This document shows, piece after piece, positions 1-12,158 of a stretch of 64,000 nt of DNA. The first letter of the stretch is position 1. The number at the start of each line of letters is the position of its first letter. The stretch comes from Macrostomum hystrix (taxonomy: Eukaryota > Platyhelminthes > Macrostomidae), in contig CATNEN010000030.1 of assembly GCA_950097015.1 (NCBI GenBank), forward strand, positions 4,573,001 through 4,637,000. The letters are read 5' to 3'. The notes below the pieces were generated by a model. The model saw nothing but the letters and a program-made list of their open reading frames with translations, searched no databases and was not told the DNA's origin. Position numbers and translations under genes: made by a program.

Positions 1-167
1 ATTCCACCTTTTGATTCCCGTACTTAACTTATAGCTTCAGATTTAATATGAAACATATATTTTACAATTTATCAGAGCTTAAACAACTCGTGCTAAAAAC
101 TTGATGCTGTTATGAGGTCTGCAAAAATAATAACTGTGCCTACCCAGATTTCCGTGATTAAAATTTA

Positions 168-2660
168 TCAAGATCTTTTAATGCATTTGAAATAATTTTC
201 GTTAGTAAGCTGAAAGGGGTGTAAGCTCACCGGGGTCACCTCGGCGTGCTGGGGGCTGGGCGCAGTAGTTGGGTCAGGGCCATGATGGAACTCCCTGTGC
301 AGCTTGCCGCTCTGCAGGTCGGTCACAAACTCGGAGAATAGCTCCGGATGGTTCTGCAGACTATCGCGCACATCATGCTGGAACACGTACATGTGTTTGA
401 AGCTATCAATGGCCACAACTGGCAGGTCGTTCACAGTCTTGCCCAGGTGGTGCAGTGGGTGTGAGAATATGGTACCTTGGCCGACTAGGAAATTGACGCT
501 ACCTGACAAAGCGAAAATAACGATCATGCATGAGTCACACACAACTGGCAGGGCACCAAGGCAAGTTTCATGCTTCAATCAAGCCTAAACCAGGTGGTTC
601 AGCACAGTTCACAAAAAACTAAACACACACATATCATTATAGACCGATGTTATGCGGCGCTAGATTCGCTAGTCAGCAATGGGCTACCTGGTTTTCACAT
701 TCTTTTTCAAAGAAGGCACAGACTTCGAACAAACGTACGCCTGTGCTGAGTCAGATGTCTTTCCACAACAGATTTGAACAAATCCACTAGAGCCGTGTCG
801 CCGCTTGGATAGAACAGAATGAAGAACGGTAGGCCCTCCTCGGTTAGCTCTTCTGCATTCTGGAAAGTGATCTCGCGCACAAAAGGGACGCACTGGGACA
901 GAACGAATTCTTTCAGTGAGTCCTCGCCTGATTTCGGAAGGTTAATGCGACTTATTGTGTCCGGCTGAAAAATGGACCAGCGACAAAAATGCTATGATAT
1001 CAGCTGCTAATGGCTACTTACTAGTACTATACACAGAAACGACAAAGTATTTGAAGCGTAGGTACAAAAAGCTAGTAAAACTTACCCCTTTCTGGAAAAC
1101 TATTTTTTCCGGTTCATCTTTTAGTCTGGAAAAAAATAACAAATATTACTTGCAAACACATCTTCACATTCACATTTGAATTCGCTGCAACCAATTCTGC
1201 TTTTCTGCAGGTTTAACACTGGATACTTGCGACAAGCTGTCAATATGTTTATATGAATAATGTCAAAACATGAAATATAAGAATCAGTTATAAACCATTT
1301 TCATACGTAGGTGATAATGAAGGTGAAAAATCCGGAATATTGATTGTGGAAATGAACTTTAAAGCAGAAAAGATATCAGGTGCGTGTTTTTTAATAACAC
1401 TGCATGATAAAAATTGTCAAACAGTTTAACAGCTTGTCGCGAGTGCTCAAATTGTTAAATTTGAATGATTCAACGCAAACTCATTGAAACTCATTGTAAC
1501 AGTAAGCTTGCTTAGCACGGGAATAAGTGGGCTTAGAGAAGATATATTAGCCAATATTACGCTCAGTCATCCTATTTGCCTCAGTGTTTAAAAACACAGG
1601 TAGTCTTAGATTGCTAGACAAGCTTGGAGGCCACTAATCACACGTACCCGGTGACGCTGATAAACCGACAGTCGTCTCGCAGCATGGAAGCCACGCGGGA
1701 GAACTCCTCGTAGGCTGCCGACTTGTTGGAAGTGAAGAAGCCGATGATGCCTCCCTGGTCGTTCTCCAGTGGTATGGGCACAGCGTCCGCAGACTCGTGC
1801 TCGGACTTGATCACCTGTCGTATTAATTATTAAGATAGTAATGCTAACCCTAACTGTAAATAGAAAAGATCAATAATAATTCAGCATTTGTTGATCCTTA
1901 GGCAAGTTAAGCAACTTACATGAACCATGGAGTCGGTGAGCTGCGACCTGACGAATTCGCTGATCCCTTCAACTGAGCGCTGGCCGCGGTACTCCCGCTT
2001 CTGCATCTGGCCATATCTGATACGGGTGACAGTGGACATGCGGCTTGTTGGCGCATCTATCAGTTGCTGCTCACGAAACTGACTAGCTTAGTAAAGCCAA
2101 TTTACAAAATGGATCTCAATCATGTAATTCACATTTGTTTATCTCGAGGTGGAACAATGCCAACTCTCATATTTTTTTTACTAAAGTTGGATTTCTCATC
2201 TTCAGCTCCCTAATGTATCAATGTGTAAGTCAATTGAGCATGGAAATGAACAACGCACCTGAAAACTTTCATGGTGGGATACTTGTTAACTTTGTAAGAC
2301 TGCGCCAATTTGACCTCGCGATCGCAGTCTACTTTACCAATAGTCAACTGAGAGTTGTCAGGAAATTCATCCTTTAGTTTTTTGCCCACCTCCTCGATGA
2401 TTGGCGAGAGCGCCTGGCTAAAGTGGCACCAGTCGGCATAGAAGTTCACAAAGCTCAGCTTTGAAGCAGCTGCGAATGAAAGATTTGGGCACATATTTGT
2501 TCAACAGATTGAACTGTTCTAGGGTCTCTAAATGTATTAAAATTTGGTTGATAGCTGGTGACTTACCAAGTACTTCTTTTACATTTCCATCATTTAGCTG
2601 GATAACAGAAGCGCTCGTAATTGACAGGCTCAAAATGAGGAGACAAACTGATTTTAACAT
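168..2660 (-). CDS. ERP44: ERp44-like endoplasmic reticulum thioredoxin-family protein (seven exons)
   Basis: ERp44 retains client proteins in the early secretory pathway by thiol exchange. Exons on the minus strand are 2567-2660, 2259-2469, 1920-2016, 1648-1814, 1086-1125, 739-964 and 168-502; every junction is GT-AG and the phases agree, giving about 389 residues (human ERp44 is about 406). Exon 1 codes a hydrophobic signal peptide starting MLKSVCLLILSL. Exon 2 carries VNFYADWCHFSQ, the single-cysteine CxFS thioredoxin site of ERp44 rather than CxxC. Exon 3 has KREYRGQRSV, exon 6 has CVPFVREITF and EELTEEGLPF, and exon 7 has VVAIDSFKHMYVF and SGKLHREFHHGPDPT, all diagnostic. The 40-bp fifth exon was found only by phase. 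A splice acceptor lies 5 bases before the ATG, so the leader is spliced. As read through to 168, the C-terminus lacks an RDEL-type signal; a good donor at 225-230 suggests a last exon beyond the left edge. Confidence 0.93.
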
Positions 2661-3084
2661 TGCTTCTGTAATTGATTATCAAGTGAAATGTGATACAAAT
2701 TTGATGTGATAGAAAACAACACTAATGAATTATGAAAACAAAAGTTAATGATATACGAGTACAAATTTTAATTATTGTGGAAATTATTTCGAAATCTTTT
2801 TTTGCTAAGACTAAGAAATTTTTTGCAACAGAGCTAGAGTAAACATAGAAAGTGCAGGTTTTAAGCTTCTCAAGCATGGCTAAATGTTTAGTGAAAATTT
2901 GTTAAAATGTGTCTACATAAAAAATACTATATATGGCATACTTAGTTTTACAAGTAAAGCTATTTTTAACTATTTAGCATCTAGTAATACTTTGGTTTAA
3001 ATTTTTCTCTATTTTCACTAAAGAATTAACTAGCTATTTTGATATATATATTATGGTTGTCTCAAAGCTAAAAACACATGGACT
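2661..3084. other. Upstream non-coding DNA of the ERp44 gene
   Basis: AT-rich sequence with no ORF of note. Reading on the minus strand, a pyrimidine-poor but usable acceptor (ending TTACAG) sits immediately upstream of the ERp44 start codon, so this stretch begins with a 5' UTR intron or an outron for leader trans-splicing. Confidence 0.5.
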
Positions 3085-3370
3085 ACAATTGTAGCCTAGT
3101 GATTAGAGGCTCAGACTCATGACTTGAAGGTTGGAGTTGTCATTCCCAACTCCACTAGAACAATATTTGTCATTAGAAAGGCACTTAGGTAACTTACATG
3201 GGTAACAACATTAGCTAGGGTTATTGATATTGGGTGTGGCCTTGCACTCCCAATCCTTCCTATTAGCCCATAGAGTCAGACTGAACAGCTATACCAATGC
3301 ACCCTTCAGATGCCTCACACAATACCTGCCAATAAACTGTTGGCTACATTTCTGGCCCAGTAGGGGATGG
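3085..3370 (+). repeat. Old tRNA-derived SINE, family 2
   Basis: The head reads like a tRNA (GTAGCCTAGTGATTAGAGGC, an A-box-type stretch, followed about 30 bases later by a B-box-like GGTTGGAGTT). The middle (TGGGTAACAACATTAGCTAGG) resembles the block TAGGTACCAGCATCAGCTGG in the copy at 35425, which also has a tRNA-like head. This copy is heavily mutated. The assignment rests on comparing two copies by eye. Confidence 0.5.
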
Positions 3371-6007
3371 TATACTATAAAATAACTACTCTAAAAGGTA
3401 ATCAGTTTTATTTTGTGGACATTTTGTACTAATAATACAAATTTTTGCTTCCATGTAAAAATGGCCTCGATCAAAATGACCACAAATAAAAATACAACTA
3501 CCATTTTTTAATTAATTGTTAAGACAATAAAGCATGAAAGTTCTAATTCTGCTCATCTAGAAATTTATAGATGCATCTAAAATATGGCAATGCTCATTCA
3601 GACTTTTTAATATTTGCACACATACCAACTTTTTTTATTGTCAACTGTCACCAGTTTCTTTTAAACTACAAACATATTTCTAACCTGAACTAAAGGTAAA
3701 AAGCATGTTAAGTTTGTTTTGCTTACAGATAGTTAATAGCAAACTAATAAAATATTTATCTTAGACTAGGCTAGGCCTATATAGAGGATTGTTGTATATA
3801 GGCCTAAAACTCTATTGGGTAAAGCACCAACTCACTCATCATGAATATAAGAAAAATTGCATGAGCATTTGTTTCATTTTGATATAATATTTTATATTTA
3901 ACATAATAATATGACAACATTATAAAACATAGAAAATCTAAAATATAGATAGGCCTAAGACTGGTGTTTTTTGTTTTAAAGATTCTATATTGGATGACTA
4001 AATAGTTTTACTCATTATTCTATATTTTATTTCTGGTTATATAGGCCTAGCCTAGATGACAAGGTAGCAATAAGCAAATACCAAGCTACCTAACATAGAT
4101 GAGCTAACACTAGGCATATGCATATTAAATAGTTTAATTCACTTTACTTATTTTATTTCCTTCACTAATTGATTTGTGAGTCTACTTTGTTAAATCTATT
4201 TATGGCTTCTAAAAAGCCTAGTTGGCAAGTCCTGTGTAGCAAAAATAATTACTAGGCCACTGCCTCTTGGCTCTTGATTCTAGCTAAGCCCACTTAAACA
4301 TTTTAGTAAAAAACTAAAACAACTAAAATATGAATGTACATTTTAAGTAGGGCTTAGGCCTATAAGCTAGCTAGGCCCTACATCTACATATTATTCTTAG
4401 CCTGTTTAGTTAAGAAAATAAAGTAGAAAAATACACAAAAGCAAGTAGTTTACACTGCTACAGTTTAGACTTATTAAAATATGTGGACATCCAATATTGA
4501 CTAGGCCCTACAAATATTCGTAATAACCATCGCTTGATTTTAGGGCCTAGGCCCAGTGCTACAGACAGAGAGTTTTTTATGAAGTATACTAAAATTATAT
4601 ATAGGCCTAGGCCCTAATACTATAATGCTATAGTATTGCTATTTTATAGTATAGTATATAACTATACATAATACTGTATATATATCTTTTTTCAATATAA
4701 TAGCATATGAGACCCCTAAAAAAATAATAACAGTTCTTTGAGACCCCTTTGCTTAGCCTAAGTCTAGGCCTATAATATACTATATAAAGCTGTCAGTAGG
4801 CCTAATGTTAATGTGTCTCTAGAGTCAAGTTATCACCGAAATTCTAAGGAATGTCAATATCATGGAATTTCTATGCTAGATAGGCACATGGTAATTAATA
4901 ACTACTTGTTCTGATTGTTCAGTAATTACCTAATTTTTTACTGAGCAGGTAAAAAAGCAAATTATAAAGTAAATAAAGGAAATAACTTGTAATTGTAGGC
5001 CTATGTAAAGTAAATAACTTTATATACAACGAAAACACCTCAGCTCTAGCTCTAGGAAAAAAATTAATTTGCATTGTGCATCACGCTCTTTACCATGCTT
5101 GCTAACAACTTGTTATAAGCTTCTAGTTACATTTTTACCACTGAAAATTATCCATAAAAGTGAGTTCATAGAAAGTCAACGGAACCGAAGTATTGACACG
5201 ATTTGGCGCAAAATTGAATTTTCGTGTTAAATGTTTTTTTCCTATGATAGGTCTCGCTTCTCTTTGCCTTCGCTTGTTAGCTGTATCCGTATTTTGGTGC
5301 TTAGTTTCATAGTTTCTTTAGGCATCAGTCCACTTTCTCCATTTCCCTATTCCTCTTTCGTGTTTCTGTCTTGTCGTGCTGTAATACATTCTTGAAGTTG
5401 CACGTCACTGGTCCGTTTGTACTGGAGCACGCCGACCAAGGATCCTGTGACCTTGGAGTGTAGGTCTTTGAGTTTCTCTTTTGGTAGATCAGACAATCTA
5501 CGCCGATCCTGTTTTCAACTCGAAATTTGTCGATTAGTCAGGTTACAAATTACAATCTTCCGATCGCGACCCGGAAGCGCGATAATGCGGGCCATTTAGA
5601 TATAAGAGGGTGCGAGCCAGTTGGTCAGGGTTCTTGTCATCAACTTGCTTCTCCCAAGATTGCGCTTCTTCGTCAAAAAAAATTCAGCGCTCTTGCGCTT
5701 TAGGCAGTAAAGTACATATTCGTGCTGTACATAAACGTAACACACTATTCAAAGCTCGCTACTGTATTAGTAGTACAATTGGAATTATAATGGTTGCAAG
5801 CTATGAGCATTTACATTTACAACAACAAAAGGTTTTGTTGTATTGAACAAAAACAACCAGACAGACACACTGCTAATACTACATTATTATGTCAGGCTAT
5901 ACAATGTCTTATACTTCATGTATTTGTGGGAACCGAAATGCATTAAAAATCTACCGAAAAGCAGGACCAGGCGCCCAAAAGCCTGGCACCGAACAGCGCA
6001 GGTGTGC
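3371..6007. other. AT-rich intergenic DNA rich in TAGGCCTA-like words
   Basis: No coding exon recognised. From about 3765 to 5000 the octamer TAGGCCTA and near forms such as ATAGGCCTA and CTAGGCCCTA recur many times without a fixed period. From 5160 to 5830 the base composition becomes more balanced and short ORFs occur (for example 5417-5599 and 5610-5846), but none resembles a known family or shows convincing splice context. Confidence 0.5.
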
Positions 6008-6064
6008 GGTCGTTTCGTCTGCCGCCATTTCGTCTGCCGTAGTATTTTGGCAGACGAAACGACC
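6008..6064. repeat. Perfect 16-bp inverted repeat (hairpin)
   Basis: GGTCGTTTCGTCTGCC at 6008-6023 is matched exactly by its reverse complement at 6049-6064, with a 25-base loop that itself contains TTTCGTCTGCC again. This is the kind of structure found in foldback or MITE ends. Confidence 0.85.
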
Positions 6065-8052
6065 ATTTTATTTATGGTTTTTTGGTTTATTTATTCACTA
6101 TTTTTAATGTAAGGTATTAAAATAAATTAGTATAAGCAAGTTAAGTATATTTTTTGTTTTTATATGCCATATAAATACATATAAATATATTCGTGCAATG
6201 GTGTTAGTAAAGTATAAGGACACAAAATTATTAAAAACTGCCATGCATTTTTACGTGGCAATGCCCATTTCAATCGCCATCTAATAAATCTAGAGGCAAT
6301 ACGTATTGAAGATGGCATGCACCGTCTAATTAAAGGTATAACAGGTTGATGTAGTCAAATTCCAATGTTTTTTTTTGCTTTGATTTCCGACGTTTTCGCG
6401 ATGTCAAAGTCTTACGAAAAAATGCCGCGACTTTCGCGACCTACTGCGACGCTTACGCGACGTTGCCGCGACGAAGTGTGTTACTAGGGTTGTTAGTGCA
6501 TGCGCGCCCCAGCCCAGGCATACGCACGCGACCGGCCGGTCACCCTGCTCTACAGCCAAGGCATCTGCCAATAGAAAGACGGCTGGCCAATCTGATGCGA
6601 CCCTACTCAAGCGTGACACCCCGGGCCGGGCCAATATAAGACTTAGAAATCTGAAAAGAACTCGAGAGAAAACTTTCGCCTAGAGGTCAAGCAACTTTCG
6701 CCTAGAGGTCAAGCAACTAAGAATAGATAGATTAGATAAATACTCGCCCCGAGTTTTCACTTTCATTTCAGCGCAACACGGCCCGGTCCAACTCAACGTG
6801 GTATGGTCCGATACGACACGGCCCGGCCTAATCTGACCCGATCCTGCCCGACGTAGGTCCAACGTGACATGGACCCGACCGGACTCACCCGACCTGGCAC
6901 GGCCTGACGCGACCTGGCCCGGCCAGGCCTACAACATCGGAGCCTGCCTGAGCCCTATCTGGAGATGAGACCTGGAAGACGCCGGGACCGCCCAAGAAGA
7001 CCTGGAGCGACGGAGGGACAGTGACAAACAAACACTAGATAAAAGGGGATTCCATAGAAACGGGCAATCTTCTAACGCAACTAACGCTTTTAGGCCTTTG
7101 ACCCGCCCTCCATAGGACAGGGGTTGGCGTGCCTGCCAACCAAGTATTCTAATGTTTTGTGCTGATTTGGAATCGGGGCTGCGACCCCACTCGACCCATT
7201 ATCACCAAGCGCTCTGATTGATAAAGTTTTATCACCCTCCCAAGTGAGGGATTTTCAAACAATATATAAATCGAAGCGGAGCGCGGGAAAAAGGACCGCC
7301 GCTGATTTTAGTTAGAGAGTCATCTCTACGTTCTATTAAGTTAGCAATTTAATATAAACTTACTGTGTTTGAGTTCTATCTTCATTGACTTCAGAGAGAG
7401 GAATCCGAGAGATCGATCAGCCGTGATACTGAGAACGATAGTCGTTAGGAAGTATAGCCTTCAAGACAAGAGACTGCAACAGACCGCTAGACTACATTGA
7501 CACGAGAGAGACGACAAAAACTTGAAGCGCTATAGCCAATCAGCGGACAGTTCGTCAACCGGTAGGGTCGACCTGGCAGTACAGTGGAACGAGCGGCGTG
7601 GTCGGCACCCAGGCTTTGATGGGGATTGGGCGGGCATTTGACTATATATAACTGACTATTGCGTTGTAATGAAAGGCCCCTTTGTCCTCCTTTTTTCTTT
7701 TCCGTGTTGTTACGCCTTCAATCTGTCGTTGCATAGTCGAGTCATGATACCGGGACAGGTAAACCGGTCCAACCAGCTAGTCGGAGAAAACCCCACACTC
7801 AATCCCACGTCAGTATAAGTAGCTTGGGCTAAGCTCGGCACGTGGCCAACTGCAGACGGATCGTGTTAGACAGGGATTGGCAAGCACGGGAAGTACTCTC
7901 CATATCGCCAACAATCATCGGTGGGACGCCGTCGAATTGACATTTGGTGTGGCACGGTAGAAATATCGTCGTGCCATATTGCGGAAGTGCTTGCTGGTCG
8001 CCTCGGTTTCAGTCTAGGGACTTTGGGTTAGGTTTTCGTGTTATTGGGCCTT
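6065..8052. other. Non-coding region with decayed GC-rich repeats
   Basis: There is an exact 22-bp tandem duplication at 6671-6714 (unit begins AACTTTCGCC). At 6370-6480 GCGAC and CGCGAC motifs recur. At 6760-6930 a degenerate pattern around GACCTGGCCCGGCC repeats. From 7020 to 8052 no gene is seen. The GC content is above that of the AT-rich DNA to the left, and the stretch probably contains fragments of mobile elements. Confidence 0.45.
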
Positions 8053-8295
8053 TGTAGCGGGTTGCCGAGTTGGCTTCGCTAACGAGTTCGTGTTTATTTG
8101 AGTTCGCAAAAAGGGGTGAGGGCTCTGTGCCCGAGACAAAGAGCCTTATAAAGGCCAGCGCGACTTCTCCATGTCCCCAACCCCACTGAGGATCGCAAAC
8201 CAATGCGACTGCGCGAGCAGGGGTGACGCATCCGCCCAGACAGTGGTGTGATGTCTGGGGCCGGCTGTCTGGGGTAGAGTGCACTCTCCGCCACA
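8053..8295 (-). repeat. 3' LTR of the retrotransposon
   Basis: A 243-bp direct repeat of 12159-12400. The only difference I find is one extra A in an A run near 8107. The near identity means recent insertion, since both LTRs are identical at insertion. Confidence 0.95.
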
Positions 8296-8315
8296 GAGCT
8301 CCCCCCAGCGCTGGC

Positions 8316-11300
8316 CTACGGTGGCTGCCGGCATCGACGGCTGGGCTGCTGACGGCAAGCTGGTTGCTTTTGCGGCGGAACGCGTGGGGCCTCTGTGGTG
8401 CTGGCTGGCTCGTTGGCGGTCAGAGGAGGGGTGCATTCCGCGGGGTTCCGTGGAGGACGGCCGCGAGGCCGCAGCGCAGGCAAGGGCACTGGACACGTTG
8501 GATCAATCGTCGCTGGCTTCAGCCGGTCCACGGAGACGTGGTCACGCCGGGTGCCAAGATCTAGCAGGAAAACCTTGGCGCCCCGCTCCAGCACCTTGAA
8601 TGGGCCATCGTACGGCCTCTGGAGCGCCGAACGGTGACCATCGCGCCTGACGAAAACGTGCGTGCAGGTATCGAGGGCGGGCGGCCAGGAGTGCGGGCGG
8701 TGGCCGTGCTGAGAGGTCGGCGGTGGGCGGAACGCCCGAACAGCGCTACGCAGGCTGGCAAGGAACTCGCCTTGGCTGCATGAGGGCTGACAGGCCTGTA
8801 AGCATTCGCCGGGCACCGTCAGCGGCGCACCGTAAACCAGCTCGGCTGACGAAACTGCGAAGTCCTCCTTAGGAGCCGTTCGAATGCCTAGAAGCACCCA
8901 CGGGAGCTCAGCGGTCCAGGCTGGCCCGGTTAGCCGCGCCATCAAGGAAGCCTTGAGCTGTCTGTGGAATCGCTCGACGAGCCCGTTGGCCTGCGGGTGA
9001 AACGCTGTCGTGTGATGGAGCTGCATGCCCAGCAGGCGAGACACGTTGGTCCAGAGCTCCGAGGTGAATTGGGCTCCGCGGTCTGATGTGATTTCGCGGG
9101 GAACGCCGAAACGGGCGATCCAGTGGGCGATGAACGAGGAAGCGCAGGTGGCTGCCGAGGTGTCAGACAAAGGGATGGCCTCGGGCCATCGGGTGAAGCG
9201 GTCGACCACAGTCAGCAGGTGCGTGAACCCCTGCGAGGGTGGCAGAGGGCCCACGAGGTCGATATGCACATGTTCGAAACGCGCTCCTGGCACTGGGATG
9301 CTGTCGGGTGTGGTGGCCACGTGTCGCTGCACCTTGGCTGTCTAACAAGCGATGCAGGCGCGCGCCCACTGGCCGACGTCGCGGTTCAGGCCGGGCCAGA
9401 CGAAGCGATCGGCTACCAAGCGGCGGGTGCTGCGGATTGACGGGTGTGCCAGGCTGTGGATCGCCTCGAACACTGATCGACGGAAAGCTGGCGGCACCAA
9501 CGGGCGCGGCCGGCCGGTGGAAGTGTCGCAAAGCAGATCCAATCCTGGGCGCATGGCCACGCGCTTCAGCTGAAGCCCGGAATCTTGCGGCATCGGCTCG
9601 CCGAGTTTCTGTGCCTGTGCCATGGCTGTGTAGTCGACTCCGGGCATCACACTTGCGATTGTGCAGCGGGACAGCGCATCGGCCACGGGATTGTCCTTTC
9701 CAGGGACGTGCCGGATGTCGGTGGTGTACTCTGACACGTAGGCGAGGTGCCGCTGCTGTCGGGCGGACCACGGCTCGGACAGTTTGGCCATGGCTGCGGC
9801 GAGTGGCTGGTGGTCGGTGAACGCGGTAAAAGGGCGGCCTTCCAGGAGGAAGCGGAAATGGCGGGTGGCCAGGTAGAGCGCCAAAAACTCGCGGTCGAAA
9901 GCGCTGTACTTCTGCTCTGGGGGCCGCAGTTGCTTACTGAAAAATGCAAGCGGCTTCCACAGGCCGCCGACCCGCTGCTCGAGGACGGCTCCGACGGCCG
10001 TTTGCGAGGCGTCAACGGTGAGTGCCGTGGGCGCCTCCGGGTCAGGGTGCACCAGCATGACTGCGTCGGCCAGGGCTCGCTTTGTGTCCTCGAATGCGTC
10101 GGTCAACTCCTGCGTCCACTGCAGTAGCTTCTCCTTGCCAGCCATTGCGCGATAGATTGGGCGAAGGAGCTGGGCGGCTCGCGGCACGAAACGGTGGTAG
10201 AAATTCACCATGCCAGTGAACTCCTGCAGGCCCTTGACTGTCGTAGGGGGCGCAAATTTGCGTATGGTTTCGACCTTGTCAGGCAATGGCACGGCTCCCT
10301 GGCTGCTGATTCTATGGCCCAGGAAGTCGATTTCGCTACGGCCGAACTGGCATTTGGCCGGGTTGAGCAACAAGCCATTGTCTGCCAGCCGCTGGAATAG
10401 GACTCTCAGGTCGGACTGGTGTTGTTCCGGGCTGCTGCTTGCTACCAGGAAATCATCGATGTAGGCAAACACGGACGGCAGGTCCTGGCAGATGGAGTCC
10501 ACGAGCCGCTGGAAAGCCTGGGCCGCGTTCTTTAGCCCGAAGGGCATTCTGAGGAATTCGAAAAGGCCGAAGGGCGTAATGACGGCCGTCTTGGGAATGT
10601 CGGCCTCTGCGACAGGGATCTGGTGGTATCCGCGCACCAGGTCGACCTTGGAGAAGATGGAGCAACCTGCCAGACGCGCGGAGAAGTCCTGGATGTGCGG
10701 TACAGGGTAACGGTCCGGCACAGTTGCGTCGTTAAGGCGCCGGAAATCGCCGCAAGGCCGCCATCCGCCAGATGACTTCGGCACCATGTGCAACGGAGAA
10801 GACCAAGGGCTGCTGGAGCGCCGCACGATTCCGAGCTGTTCGAGCGTTCGGAACTCTTCCTTGGCTGCTGCCAGTTTGTCGGGTGGCAGGCGGCGGGCGC
10901 GGGCGTGCACCGGTGGACCCTGCGTGGGTATGTGGTGCTCGATGCCGTGGCGTGGAGTGGCTTTCTTGAAACTCGGCTCGGTGATGCTGGGGAACTCGGC
11001 CAGTATCCGGCTGTAGGTGTCGCTGGCCACGGCTGCGGCGATCTGGGGTGCTGGTCCAGTGCCGGGCAGCAGGTGCACGCTGGCCAGAGAGCTGGCATCA
11101 AGGAGGCGGCGGTTAGGCAAATCCACCAGCAATCCGTGATAGCGTAGGAAGTCTGCGCCGATCAATGGCCGTGCGACCTCAGCCAACAAAAAGGGCCAAG
11201 TACAGGTCTTGAGGCCGATGTCCAGCGTGATAGTCCGACTGCCGAATGTACGGATGCGCGTGCCGTTGGCGGCGAACAGAGGCGGGCCAGTGGGCTGGTG

Positions 11301-11510
11301 ACGGGTGTCGGTGCCGGTGGCTGGAAAGATGCTGACCTCCGCGCCTGTGTCCACCAGGAAACGTCGGCCTGTGTGCACGTCGGGGATGAGCAGCAGATTG
11401 TTGCCGGCCGCCGAGATGGTCAGTGGCGACCGGCCTGCCCGTTTCCCTGGAAACTGCAGGGCTGCTGGCAACGCCTCGCCTCTGCGCCGAACTTGCGGTG
11501 GAAGTGGCAT
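8316..11510 (-). pseudogene. pol: Retrotransposon pol polyprotein interrupted by one stop codon
   Basis: Pol of the LTR element, in one frame from 11510 down to 8316 with a single TAG at 9342-9344. Domains in order are: an aspartic protease with VDTGAEVS, a reverse transcriptase with [13 protein letters not shown] and the YIDD catalytic box, an RNase H with LTVDASQ, and an integrase. The stop falls in the integrase zinc-binding region, just after ACIAC. The catalytic core of integrase lies beyond it (aspartates in HIDLVGPLP and TSDRG, glutamate in GLVERFH), followed by a proline-rich C-terminus. The pol start region overlaps gag by about 90 bases in the -1 frame, so Pol is expected to be made by frameshifting. 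No other break was seen. This copy would yield a Pol lacking the integrase core unless the stop is read through. Confidence 0.93.
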
Positions 11511-12127
11511 AGGCCGCTTGCGTCGGTAGACGGGCGCTGCGTTGGGCGCGGCAGCTTATTTCGACCGTTGCCGAAATGGCGTGCCGCGTGCACCTCCGCC
11601 TCGCCAGCCAACTGAGCGGATGCAGCCACTGGCTGGGGCCGGCTGGCCCAGAGCTGGTCAGCGAGCTGGCCGGCCGCCCGAGGGTCCGAAAAATCCGCAG
11701 ACACCAGCGCCATCCGGATGTCGTTGGGAAGTTGTTGACGGAAAAGCTCCTCGAACAACAGGCACGGTTTGTGATCGCCTAGCAGCGCCAGAATCTCGTC
11801 CATCAGCTCGGATGGGCGCCGGTCTCCTAGGCCGGAAAGGTTGAGCAGTCGGCTGGCGCGCTGCTGGCGTGTCAGACTAAAGGTACCGAGCAGGCGGGCC
11901 TTCAGTCCTTCATACTTGTCGGACTCCGGAGGGCTCTCCAGAACGTCCAGCAGGCGTTCAGCGGTCTGCTGATCCAGGGCGGCGACCAGATGGTAATACT
12001 TGGTTTCCTCCTGGGTGATGCCGCGCAGGAGAAACTGGGCCTCCGCCTGGATGAACCAAGCCCGCGGTTGGGCTGCCCAGAATGTGGGCAGTTTCAGTGC
12101 TACCGAGTTTTCGGTTGTAGGGGCCAT
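11420..12127 (-). CDS. gag: Retrotransposon Gag protein
   Basis: A 235-residue ORF with its ATG 16 bases past the primer-binding site. It starts [14 protein letters not shown] and has the helical capsid-like segment ([17 protein letters not shown], and later [15 protein letters not shown]) common to invertebrate Ty3-type Gags. Near the C-terminus, [19 protein letters not shown] gives a C-x2-H-x9-C-x3-C arrangement, the unusual CHCC zinc motif reported for CsRn1-clade elements in place of the usual CCHC knuckle. It forms the particle that packages the element RNA. The end overlaps pol, which continues in the -1 frame. Confidence 0.88.
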   Translation of the reverse strand: MAPTTENSVALKLPTFWAAQPRAWFIQAEAQFLLRGITQEETKYYHLVAALDQQTAERLLDVLESPPESDKYEGLKARLLGTFSLTRQQRASRLLNLSGLGDRRPSELMDEILALLGDHKPCLLFEELFRQQLPNDIRMALVSADFSDPRAAGQLADQLWASRPQPVAASAQLAGEAEVHAARHFGNGRNKLPRPTQRPSTDASGLCHFHRKFGAEARRCQQPCSFQGNGQAGRH

Positions 12128-12142
12128 TGGAACGAAATGGCT

Positions 12143-12157
12143 GCGTCGGGCTCACCA
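12143..12157 (-). promoter_or_regulatory. Primer binding site, tRNA-Trp type
   Basis: On the minus strand, one base after the LTR, TGGTGAGCCCGACGC begins with TGG (complement of CCA). It matches the 3' end of animal tRNA-Trp with about two mismatches. tRNA-Trp priming is characteristic of CsRn1 and Kabuki-like elements. Confidence 0.75.
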
Positions 12158-12158
12158 A

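Noticed and set aside
8223-8599. Plus-strand ORFs over the 3' LTR and end of pol
   Set aside because: Shadow frames of pol and LTR sequence; the same ORF start recurs in the other LTR at 12328.
9163-9771. 202-codon minus-strand ORF overlapping pol
   Set aside because: It is in a different frame from the protease-RT-integrase reading and has no domain resemblance.
9239-9820. 193-codon plus-strand ORF inside the retrotransposon
   Set aside because: It is antisense to integrase/RNase H coding in the GC-rich element, where stops are rare in all frames.
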